Of a stretch of 44,672 bases of DNA, positions 34,547 through 44,672 are shown piece after piece. The position numbers and the translations under genes were made by a program. Numbering within the stretch: the stretch's first letter is position 1; every line of letters starts with the position of its first letter. The stretch is from JAKJEP01 sp964580995 (GTDB lineage: Bacteria; Planctomycetota; Phycisphaerae; Sedimentisphaerales; SM23-30). The DNA lies in assembly GCA_964580995.1 (NCBI GenBank), contig CAZOMV010000045.1, forward strand, positions 1-44,672, in the 5' to 3' direction. The notes under the pieces are model-generated. The model made no database searches, had not been told where the DNA came from, and saw only the letters and a program-made list of their open reading frames with translations.

Positions 34547-34936
34547 TCATTCATCCAAATACCAGGATGTATCTTTGTCGGTACGAAACAGGATGGGATA
34601 CCGATCGTCATTCGCACTTACTGCAAGGGAATAGCCCTTTCCCTCCGGCCTACATTCATAGTCCCAAACGCCTAAACCCCAGGTGGGTTCTTTTACTTTT
34701 GCGAGATATTGAGGCACAAGCTGCTGCAAGGTTTGAGGATATCTGCCTTGATCCGAGTAATAGTTCTTTAGCGAACTCACTATTGCATTACCAATTATCT
34801 TCGTTTTTTTTAATTTATACTTGTCAATTTTAGGCCCCAAAAAAACACTTTCCAACACAATCAGGACTACTGCCAATAACACGATTTTCAGGACAATGTG
34901 TTTTTTGGAGAAGGTGAATTGTTTTTTTATATCCAT
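34547..34936 (-). CDS. Single-pass membrane protein with pseudopilin-like periplasmic region
   Basis: A 129-residue protein starting MDIKKQFTFSKKHIVLKIVL, with one hydrophobic helix (about 14-33), then AIVSSLKNYYSDQGRYPQTLQQLVPQYL. That N-terminal helix region with Y-x-x-x-x-G-x-Y-P-x-x-L is the GspG/pilin-like assembly core. As with its neighbour, no prepilin peptidase site is visible. A TTG at 34963 is in frame, but the ATG at 34936 is preferred. Two such proteins side by side suggest a paralogous pair. The rest of a type II secretion system is not present here. Confidence 0.65.
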   Translation of the reverse strand: MDIKKQFTFSKKHIVLKIVLLAVVLIVLESVFLGPKIDKYKLKKTKIIGNAIVSSLKNYYSDQGRYPQTLQQLVPQYLAKVKEPTWGLGVWDYECRPEGKGYSLAVSANDDRYPILFRTDKDTSWYLDE

Positions 34937-35502
34937 AGTATTACCACTTTTTCCTTTTCCCAAACTCCCAAATCAAAATCTCCAATCCTGCCAAACCAAA
35001 TCTCCTTTTTCTTCGTCGCAAATTGAACTCTGCAGCGCCCGGCGGAAGCGTCATATCACCTTCCCGCCTCGCGCCGTATTCGCCGCAGGCCGTGCCTGCC
35101 TTCGTGCCCTCGGTGTTCTTCGTGGTTTATATGATTATTTTCTGTCACCATTAATATCTTTTCTTCTCTCTGTGCGCCTCGGTGCTCTTTGTGGTTGACT
35201 TTCTTTTCCTGGCCAGCCACCCCCTCATTCCGTACCTGTCTCAGCTTACCTCTACCCATAAAAACCCATCACCCTCCCAGCCAGTCCTGTCATTAAAAAT
35301 CCCATATATCCCAGCTTCCCAGCTAAAAGCCGCTCACAAACCAGATTTAACACCACAAACCTTGATTGTATCTCCCCCCAGCCCCATCCGCCAATACAAT
35401 TCCCCAAAAACATAACACCCTATCATTAAATTATTTACCAACCTTCTTCATCTGAGTCCATCGGCGTTAATCTGCGGATGAGTTTTTTCTTCCCCATTTT
35501 TT

Positions 35503-35536
35503 TAACTCGTAATCTGTAATTTGTAATTCGTAATTT
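35503..35536 (+). repeat. Heptamer tandem repeat (TAATTCG type)
   Basis: Degenerate tandem copies of a 7-bp unit, taattcg/taattt, running 34 bp. The same array recurs at 35946-35973, 36067-36097 and 36380-36400, and as its reverse complement at 41528-41561, 41618-41645 and 41651-41679. Seven-base arrays like these are known in cyanobacterial and some other genomes; no function is established. Confidence 0.7.
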
Positions 35537-35670
35537 CCTCCCGCCCCTCAATCAAATTCCCAAAAATTCTTCCTTCCTTTCTCGCCCCTGATGAAGTGAC
35601 CGTCGGGAACGTCATATTCCCTTTACGCCCGCAGCGGATTGGTGCAGGCAATGCCTGCCCTTTGGCCCTA

Positions 35671-35702
35671 CGGGGGGAAACCGGCATTCCATGCTCTCCG
35701 AG
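35671..35702 (+). repeat. 32-bp repeat, copy 1 (cggggggaaaccgg type)
   Basis: A 32-bp sequence starting cggggggaaaccgg and ending atgctctccgag. Copy 2 is at 35836-35867 with one-to-two base differences, and an inverted copy at 41848-41879. False peptides across these copies share LGEHGMPVSPR, which shows they are copies rather than coding sequence. Confidence 0.75.
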
Positions 35703-35835
35703 GCAGGCACCAGCCTGCACCGAAATCGCCGCGTACATTTGCCCCTTTCGTCACTCCCGCCGGTCGCTCCCGCCAGTCAGAACCGCTGGGGCAAGAGAGT
35801 TTATGACTGAAAGCCCCCCAGCCGAATGCTCTTCA

Positions 35836-35867
35836 CGGGGGGAAACCGGTGTTCCATGCTCTCCGAG
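35836..35867 (+). repeat. 32-bp repeat, copy 2
   Basis: Second copy of the 32-bp element. The match to the inverted right-hand copy extends to about 45 bp with about three mismatches (35831-35876 against 41842-41884). Confidence 0.75.
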
Positions 35868-36106
35868 CTGAAACTTCCTATAAACCGTCCCACCCCTCCG
35901 ACCACGAGGCGGTGGGCCAGTCTTCTTCTCACCATTCACTTTCTTGTAATTCGTAATTCATAACTCGTCATTTCCCCCACCTGTCCGACCTGTCTGATTT
36001 GTCCGATTTGTCAGATATGTCCGACTTTTTATGCTGTTAATCTGGGTAATATTTCCTCTCTTTTATTTCGTAACTCGTAATTCATAATTCGTAATTTCCC
36101 AACTTG

Positions 36107-36358
36107 CCACGTGTAAATACAATTCACTTTTACCTATGTTTTGCTATACTTTTATATATGTTTTACCCATGTTTTATATCACTTTCTTCATCTTTTACTA
36201 TACTTTGTTCAACATTTACCAACTCAACCCAACCGTTAAACTTTACCAAATATGCCCTTAAATCTTACCCAATTACCCCATATTAATGCAGTTATCGGAC
36301 TATATATCACGCCATCACGCTATCACTCCCCCACGCAAAATAAGCACTTACAGCAATT
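36107..36358 (+). repeat. Left 252-bp inverted repeat arm
   Basis: From ccacgtg to cagcaatt. It matches the reverse complement of 41217-41468 at roughly nine bases in ten by eye, with the same length. It holds phased ttttac-type motifs (ttttacc, ttttaccc, ttttactatac, atttaccaac, tttaccaaat) about one helical turn or a little more apart. No gene is supported in either strand. Confidence 0.8.
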
Positions 36359-36476
36359 ATTTGAGTTTCCTTTCGCTTTGTAACTCGTAATTCGTAATTT
36401 TCTAATTATCCGCCCCCGCCTTTCAATTTTTTCCTACTGCCATATCTTTCTGTGATTGGCCGGAGCATAATAAATG

Positions 36477-36505
36477 TTGAACCCTGTCTGGATGACAGGT
36501 ATAAT
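36477..36505 (+). promoter_or_regulatory. AMMECR1 promoter with a palindrome in the spacer
   Basis: TTGAAC (36477-36482), a 17-bp spacer and a perfect TATAAT (36500-36505). The spacer is exactly CCTGTC-TGGAT-GACAGG, a perfect 6-bp inverted repeat. A start site 6-7 nt after the -10 falls at the ATG at 36512, so the transcript may be leaderless. Confidence 0.65.
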
Positions 36506-36511
36506 TCGAGT

Positions 36512-37090
36512 ATGAGCAATGATTTAACCGAAACGCAGAAAATTGTCCTTTTGCGCCTGGCCCGCAAGATAGTTGAAGCGGCAGTCCGGGGCCAGCCGAT
36601 CGGCACCTTTGAATCGGAAGATCCCCTCTTCAATGAAAAACGCGGATGTTTCGTAACTATCCATAATCACGGGCAGTTACGAGGCTGCATCGGCCAGTTC
36701 CAGCCTAGCCAGAGCCTGCTGAAAACCATACGGGAAATGGCCATCGCCGCCACCCGGGACAGCCGCTTTGCCAGTAACCCCGTTACTCCCAGGGAGTTAG
36801 CGCAGCTTGATATCGAAATTTCCGTCCTCTCCCCCCTGGAAAAAACCGACAATCCAATGGCTCTAACGCTGGGCCGGCATGGAATTTACATCAAAAAAGG
36901 CTACCACGCCGGCTGTTTCCTCCCCCAGGTAGCCACCGAAACCGGCTGGAGCACCGAAGAATTTCTAGGCAACTGCTGTGCCGGCAAAGCGGGCCTGCCC
37001 TATGACGCCTGGAAAAAGTCCGATACCGAGGTGTTTTTGTTCACCGCTGATGTCTTCGGCGAAAAGGATTTCCCGCAAAAAGCCGATTAA
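36512..37090 (+). CDS. AMMECR1 family protein (AmmeMemoRadiSam protein A)
   Basis: A 192-residue AMMECR1-domain protein. The family signature GQLRGCIGQF is present in the first third, followed by REMAIAATRDSRFASNPVTP and the later VATETGWSTEEFLGNCCAGKAGLP. The bacterial family is called AmmeMemoRadiSam system protein A where it travels with MEMO1 and radical SAM partners; neither is present here. The reaction is unknown. I use the ATG at 36512 (MSNDLTETQK) because the -10 box is directly upstream; an upstream GTG would place the start before the promoter. It is 247 bp before the PFOR gene. Confidence 0.9.
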   Translation: MSNDLTETQKIVLLRLARKIVEAAVRGQPIGTFESEDPLFNEKRGCFVTIHNHGQLRGCIGQFQPSQSLLKTIREMAIAATRDSRFASNPVTPRELAQLDIEISVLSPLEKTDNPMALTLGRHGIYIKKGYHAGCFLPQVATETGWSTEEFLGNCCAGKAGLPYDAWKKSDTEVFLFTADVFGEKDFPQKAD

Positions 37091-37337
37091 AAGGCTGAAA
37101 ATCAGCATTTTTTTTACTAATTCACCCCACCCACCAATGTTTTTCCCGGGTTTTTCCCCAGAGATTATGCCGGTTTTCCGAAAAGACGATGATTTTATTA
37201 CTACTTGGGCATACTATAAAAAAAGAAAAAATTCTGGCATAAGAACAAACTTTGTTTTATCATATTATGTTTATTTATCCAGAAAGGATTTAACTTACTA
37301 TTTTATAACTATTTACCATAACGGAGGTCATTATTTT

Positions 37338-40919
<3,582 letters not shown>

Positions 40920-40960
40920 GGAAGATAAGTCCTTTCAGCCAAATTGCTTAAAGAATCAAG

Positions 40961-40993
40961 AGGCTCCGGCAGAAATGCCGGGGCCTTTCTTTT
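40961..40993 (+). terminator. Rho-independent terminator of the PFOR gene
   Basis: GGCTCCGGCA (40962-40971) pairs with TGCCGGGGCC (40976-40985), ten pairs with one wobble, closed by a GAAA tetraloop. A61 can pair with T86 to extend it, and a TTTCTTTT tail follows. Confidence 0.9.
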
Positions 40994-41216
40994 ATGATGT
41001 GATATACACAGCGAGGTGCGAAGAGTGGTGATTCCAGGTGGGGAAATTGGCACGCTGGGGATATTCTGGTTTTTGGATTGTAAGTCTTTATTTTTGATAT
41101 GTGGAAATTGCTGTAAGGCAGGCAAGCCTGCACCACTTCGCCGCGGGCATTATACCCTGGCGACGCTCCCGCTGGTTGCTTCATATTTCTATAAGTGCTT
41201 ATTTTTGGATTTGGGA

Positions 41217-41468
41217 AATTGCTGTAAGTGTTTATTTTGCGTGGGGGGAGTGATAGCGTGATGGCGTGATATATAGTCCGATAACTGCATTAATATAGGA
41301 TGATTGGGTAAGATTTAAGGGCATATTTGGTAAAGTTTAACGGTTAGGTTGAGTTGGTAAATGTTGAAGAAAGTATAGTAAAAGATGAAGAAAATGATGT
41401 AAAACATGGGTAAAACATTGTAAAAGTAGAGCAAAAGACAGGTAAAAGTGAATGGTATTGGCACGTGG
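41217..41468 (-). repeat. Right 252-bp inverted repeat arm
   Basis: Reverse complement of 36107-36358, same length, differing at scattered positions. It starts aattgctgtaagtg and ends at cacgtgg. On its plus strand the phased motif appears as gtaaaa at about seven places. Confidence 0.8.
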
Positions 41469-42090
41469 AAATAATAGTTATCAGTTATTGGTTATCAGTT
41501 ATCAGAGAAGATGGGAATGGGGGAGAGAAATTACGAATTACGAATTACGAGTTACGAATTAAAAGGGAGGGGAGATTACCCAGATTAACAATGGTAAGAT
41601 AGTCGGACAAGGGTGGGAAATTACGAATTATGAATTACGAGTTACATGGGGAAATTACGAATTACGAGTTACGAATTAAAAGAGGGGGGGATTGCCTAGA
41701 TTATCCAGATTAACAGTGGCAAATTTACGGACAGGACGGGCAAAAACTGGACCCACCGTACGCTGCGCGAGAACAGGGGAGCAGGAGAAGGTGGCTCACC
41801 GCCTCGTGGTCGGAAGGCTGGGCGGTTGGTCGGGAGAATCTTTCCAGCTCGGAGAGCATGGAATGCCGGTTTCCCCCCGTGAAGAGACATGTGGGGCTTG
41901 GTGCTGGGAGTAAAATAGTTGCCGGTTAGTGGTGGGCCGTTAACGGTTAAAAAATTCACTGGAAAAAGAGGGGGATTTTGATTGAGGGGCGGGAGGGGGA
42001 GGGGTACAATTCGCAGTTGTGGCGTGAAATCTGGAACGTGTGCGGTTTTTGTCTGGGAAGCTGGAAAATATGGGATATTTTAATCTGGTA
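41469..42090 (-). repeat. Right repeat complex (rest)
   Basis: Continues the inverted match to the left complex outward from the 252-bp arm: heptamer arrays (41528-41679), cagattaacaatgg (about 41582), a caccgcctcgtgg stretch (41798), the 32-bp copy (41848-41879), the gattgaggggcgggagg stretch (41979) and an aagctggaaaatatggg stretch (42058). An added ttatcag-type array (41476-41504) has no left-hand equivalent. No gene is supported. Confidence 0.7.
41848..41879 (-). repeat. 32-bp repeat, inverted copy
   Basis: Inverted copy of the element at 35671-35702 and 35836-35867, from ctcggagagcatgg to ccggtttccccccg. It anchors the alignment of the two repeat complexes. Confidence 0.75.
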
Positions 42091-42111
42091 TCATATGCCA
42101 CTCCGATTATA

Positions 42112-42141
42112 TTTACATAACTTGTTTATTAAAAATATCTT
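42112..42141 (+). promoter_or_regulatory. Possible sigma-70 promoter of the methyltransferase gene
   Basis: TTTACA (42112-42117), 18-bp spacer, TATCTT (42136-42141). The start would be near 42148, 20 nt before the ATG, which has a weak gagagtgg site. Confidence 0.35.
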
Positions 42142-42167
42142 AAAGATTACATCCGAGAGTGGTTTTG

Positions 42168-43118
42168 ATGAGGCGAGTACGCGGTATAGATTTGTTTTGC
42201 GGTGCAGGCGGAAGCAGTTGGGGAGCCAGCATGGCAGGGGTGGATATGGTTGCAGGATTTGACATGTGGGAGACGGCCGGAGCCGTTTACAAGGACAATC
42301 TGCCTGGGGCGAAATTTTACTGCGGCAGGCTGGAGGAAAGCACCCCGGAAAGGCTGTCTGACGGAATAGGGGAAATCGACCTTATTCTGGCCTCTCCTGA
42401 ATGCACCAACCACAGTGTGGCCAAAGGGAACAAGCCGCGATGTGAAAAGAGCAAAGAAACCGCAATGCTGGTGCTGAAGTTCGCTAAAGTCTTCAAGCCG
42501 CGCTGGCTGGTTATCGAAAATGTGGTGAGCATGAAAAACTGGGATCGGTATGACAATCTGATTTCTGACATTAAAGAACTGGGATACCAAACCAACATGC
42601 AGGTTTTGAATTCCGCGGATTTTGGTGTGCCACAAAGCAGGCGACGGATGTTTATCCTTTGTGATCGAGAAAAAAAACCACAGGATGTCCGTGTTCCCCA
42701 AAGAAAGGTCAGACCAGTCAAAGAGGTTATCAATGGCAACGGATTGTATCCGTATACCCCATTACATTCAAAAAAGAGAGCCGGTGCCACATTGGAACGT
42801 GCTGAACGAGCCATTCGGGAACTGGGAACCAGAGAGCCGTTTCTCATCGTTTATTACGGTACAGATCATGCCGGAGGCTGGCAGAGTGTTGATGTTCCGC
42901 TGCGCACCATTACAACACTGGACCGATTCGCCTATGTGAAGCCCACATCACAGGGCCATATGATGCGTATGCTGCAACCGGAAGAATTAAAGCAGGCGAT
43001 GGGGTGGCCCAAAGGGTATAGATTCGAACAGGGTTCCCGGCGTGACAGGATAAAAATGATTGGTAACGCCGTATGTCCGCCGGTAATGAAGGCAATTATA
43101 AAAATTTTAACAGATTAA
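42168..43118 (+). CDS. DNA (cytosine-5) methyltransferase
   Basis: A 316-residue C5-cytosine methyltransferase. Motif I is RGIDLFCGAGGSSWG, motif IV is LASPECTNHS with catalytic C79 (the usual Pro-Cys is Glu-Cys here), motif VI is IENVVS (117-119 as ENV), motif VIII is GVPQSRRRMF and motif X is MIGNAVCPPV near the end. The recognition domain between motifs VIII and IX is short (about 170-250). I use the ATG at 42168; a GTG at 42159 adds three residues. It lies 9 bp before the GHKL ATPase, an operon. It would modify host DNA and protect it if a restriction partner is present. Recognition site unknown. AT-rich, which suggests transfer. Confidence 0.93.
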   Translation: MRRVRGIDLFCGAGGSSWGASMAGVDMVAGFDMWETAGAVYKDNLPGAKFYCGRLEESTPERLSDGIGEIDLILASPECTNHSVAKGNKPRCEKSKETAMLVLKFAKVFKPRWLVIENVVSMKNWDRYDNLISDIKELGYQTNMQVLNSADFGVPQSRRRMFILCDREKKPQDVRVPQRKVRPVKEVINGNGLYPYTPLHSKKRAGATLERAERAIRELGTREPFLIVYYGTDHAGGWQSVDVPLRTITTLDRFAYVKPTSQGHMMRMLQPEELKQAMGWPKGYRFEQGSRRDRIKMIGNAVCPPVMKAIIKILTD

Positions 43119-43127
43119 CGTGATCTT

Positions 43128-44621
43128 ATGTCTGACAAATACAAAAAAGCAACAATGTCATTTCGGCCACGGGCAAGAATAATGCTACAGCTTGGCGAAC
43201 AGTTGATAAAAAACGAGAGTATCGCCCTACTTGAACTGGTTAAGAACTCGTATGATGCAGATGCGAGTGTCGTAAATGTTATTATGAATGATATTGAAAA
43301 CCCTGATAACGGAAGCATTATCATTGAAGATAATGGTACGGGGATGGACTTGGATACCGTTAAAGATGTCTGGATGGAGCCGGGAAGTGATAATAAGGAA
43401 AAACAATTTATTGAAAAAAAACGGAGCAAGAAATACAACCGCCTGCCGCTGGGTGAAAAAGGAATCGGACGATTTGGCGCTCACAAAATGGGGCGAATTA
43501 TTGAACTGGTAACAAGACAGAATAACAAACCAGAAGTATATCTCACTATCGACTGGACCCGGTTTGAAGGACATCAGTATTTGAATGAAGTATCTATCAA
43601 CATCACTGAAAGAGAGCCGGTTGTTTTTGTAAAAACTTCTCATGGTACAAGAATTACAATTAAAAAACTCAAAGATGTCTGGACAAGGGGAACTGTTCGG
43701 GATATTCATCGTTCATTAAATTCCCTGTGTTCACCATTCTCAAATCAAACACCTGATTCCTTTATGGTTAATTTTTGCCTGGGAAAAAATCAGGAATGGC
43801 TCGAGGATCTTATCACATGGAAAGAAATTGAAGAAACCGCACTTTATCATATACGATGTAGTATCCAGGAAGATCATATCACAAAATTTACCTATGAATT
43901 CAGACCCTGGACAATTATGGACAAGCTCAAAAAGCGAAAGGTTAATGAAAAAGATGAGCATTTTCAAAAATTAAACAGGATGGTCCAGAGAGTCGAAAAG
44001 AAAATCGTACCTCTTGACCTTTCCAGATTTGAGATTGGACAAATACATTTTGAAGCTCTGATTTTTGACAGGACACCAAAAATTCTTGCCCTGGGAGTAC
44101 AGGATAAAAAGGGATTCAAGGAATATTTGGATCAGAATGGTGGCATTCGAGTTTACAGAGATGGTGTGCGTGTTTATGACTATGGGGAACCTGGAAATGA
44201 CTGGTTAAATCTGGATGTAAGAAGAGTGAATGTTCCGACCAAAAGAATAAGTAACAATATTATTCTTGGTGCTGTTCATATAGATAGAGACAATAGCCAT
44301 TCACTACTGGAGAAAACCAATCGTGAAGGATTTATTGAAAATGAGGCATATCAATATTTTAAAGCGGCAGTTCTATACACCCTTGGAGTAATTGAGACTT
44401 TTCGGTATCCGGACAAGGAAAAATTGCAGAACCTTTACGGAACAACGGCCAAATCTGAACCTGTATTGGCAACCATCAATGAATTACGGGATTATATTGA
44501 AAAAAAGGTAGATGATGTCCCTGCTAGAAAAGAAATTCTTAAATATGTGGATAGAATAGAACATGAATATCAAGACATTAGTGAAGTTTTGCTGAAAAGT
44601 GCGGGAGCTGGCTTAAGTTGA
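43128..44621 (+). CDS. GHKL-fold ATPase (HSP90/MutL/MORC-like), probably C-terminally truncated
   Basis: A 497-residue protein with a GHKL (Bergerat) ATP-binding domain in the first 200 residues: the N-box IALLELVKNSYDAD (E36, N40), the DNGTGM motif (68-73), and GEKGIGRFGAHKMG (109-122) for the ATP lid. A second, S5-like half follows and then helices up to SEVLLKSAGAGLS. In relatives as I remember them, the chain continues well beyond that point (GLSL...HE), but here TGA at 44619 ends it and the next 51 bases show no continuation in any frame. It may be truncated or frameshifted, or the family may differ. Such ATPases occur with DNA methyltransferases in restriction-type modules. Very AT-rich. 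Confidence 0.85.
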   Translation: MSDKYKKATMSFRPRARIMLQLGEQLIKNESIALLELVKNSYDADASVVNVIMNDIENPDNGSIIIEDNGTGMDLDTVKDVWMEPGSDNKEKQFIEKKRSKKYNRLPLGEKGIGRFGAHKMGRIIELVTRQNNKPEVYLTIDWTRFEGHQYLNEVSINITEREPVVFVKTSHGTRITIKKLKDVWTRGTVRDIHRSLNSLCSPFSNQTPDSFMVNFCLGKNQEWLEDLITWKEIEETALYHIRCSIQEDHITKFTYEFRPWTIMDKLKKRKVNEKDEHFQKLNRMVQRVEKKIVPLDLSRFEIGQIHFEALIFDRTPKILALGVQDKKGFKEYLDQNGGIRVYRDGVRVYDYGEPGNDWLNLDVRRVNVPTKRISNNIILGAVHIDRDNSHSLLEKTNREGFIENEAYQYFKAAVLYTLGVIETFRYPDKEKLQNLYGTTAKSEPVLATINELRDYIEKKVDDVPARKEILKYVDRIEHEYQDISEVLLKSAGAGLS

Positions 44622-44672
44622 ATTAGTCAAGACTTAATCTGACATTAACCGATAGATAAGAGGTAAAGGTTG
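44622..44672. other. Right edge of window
   Basis: 51 bp after the ATPase stop. The first bases (ttagtcaagacttaatctga) do not continue the ATPase frame. They could be the end of an insertion element, but this is too short to test. Confidence 0.25.

Larger units (their letters stand above)
34937..36476. repeat. Left repeat complex (upstream of AMMECR1)
   Basis: About 1.5 kb with no credible gene. It contains two copies of a cctcggtg-type motif (about 35118-35202, also seen as peptide fragments in false frames), heptamer arrays, two copies of a 32-bp element, and a 252-bp arm. From about 35295 to 36358 it is matched, in the opposite orientation and the same order, by 41217-42090. Parts that agree include a cagcttccca stretch (near 35310), a ccgcccctcaatcaaa stretch (35541-35556), an accacgaggcggtg stretch (near 35899) and a ttaatctgggtaat stretch (near 36036). 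A fresh base-by-base alignment would set the exact ends. Confidence 0.75.

Noticed and set aside
35502..35939. Short leftward frames sharing LGEHGMPVSPR-type peptides
   Set aside because: They are the translation of the 32-bp repeat and its surroundings; the same peptides appear again at 41692-41913 because the repeat is copied there.
35503..36400. Possible CRISPR array in the spaced repeats
   Set aside because: The recurring units are 7-bp tandem runs at irregular distances with similar flanks, not one fixed repeat with unique spacers of equal length, and no cas genes are seen.
36978..37337. Longer N-terminus for the PFOR gene, starting inside AMMECR1
   Set aside because: The extra residues are unlike the family, and the ATG at 37338 has a strong GGAGG site; the frame simply stays open.

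Overview
The window is about 44.7 kb of a bacterial chromosome of medium GC, with low-GC accessory patches. The gene set suggests an anaerobic or fermentative member of the Planctomycetota, class Phycisphaerae. The clues are a one-polypeptide pyruvate:ferredoxin oxidoreductase, a dnaG-rpoD pair with a large sigma-70 spacer domain, a GT4/GH57/debranching-enzyme glycogen operon, an AMMECR1 protein, and small Cys-rich proteins of a kind I associate with that class. There is no rRNA or ribosomal-protein marker, so the assignment is an inference of low to moderate confidence.

Layout. 0-9 kb: the 3' part of an OLD-like AAA ATPase gene with a TOPRIM-type tail, a MATE exporter, a polyprenyl-phosphate type glycosyltransferase, the repair genes recJ and polX, a GrpB-family protein, and a translationally coupled pair (small membrane protein and DUF3795 protein). 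9-12.2 kb: a three-PAS NarL-type histidine kinase and its coupled response regulator, followed by a candidate small RNA with its own promoter and terminator. 12.2-19.5 kb: an Aquifex-type aconitase facing a three-gene glycogen operon (glycogen-synthase-like GT, GH57 enzyme, debranching enzyme). 19.5-25.8 kb: a small Cys-rich protein, a membrane protein, priA, a three-gene operon (nucleoside phosphorylase-like protein and two GNAT acetyltransferases), and a very small 47-codon gene with promoter, ribosome-binding site and terminator. 25.9-32.1 kb: rpoD and dnaG behind a near-consensus promoter, the tmRNA gene ssrA, and an orphan lactate racemase larA.

32.1-36.4 kb is accessory: a MITE-like element inserted in a REP-type palindrome, a small CxxC protein, a DUF4365 nuclease-like protein, two pseudopilin-like membrane proteins, and about 1.4 kb of repeats. 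36.5-41 kb carries an AMMECR1-family gene and the pyruvate:ferredoxin oxidoreductase gene, which ends at a textbook terminator. These two genes lie between two colinear, opposite-facing copies of the same repeat complex (about 35.3-36.36 kb and 41.22-42.09 kb), including a 252-bp near-identical arm. 42.1-44.6 kb holds a low-GC pair, a C5-cytosine DNA methyltransferase and a GHKL-fold (MORC/MutL/HSP90-like) ATPase. This looks like the start of a restriction or defence module, and the ATPase gene appears to end early.

The strongest unexplained structures are the inverted repeat complex around AMMECR1/PFOR with its phased TTTTAC-like motifs, the complete 47-aa transcription unit near 25.7 kb, the small RNA candidate near 12.1 kb, the palindrome filling the spacer of the AMMECR1 promoter, and the methyltransferase/GHKL module at the right edge.
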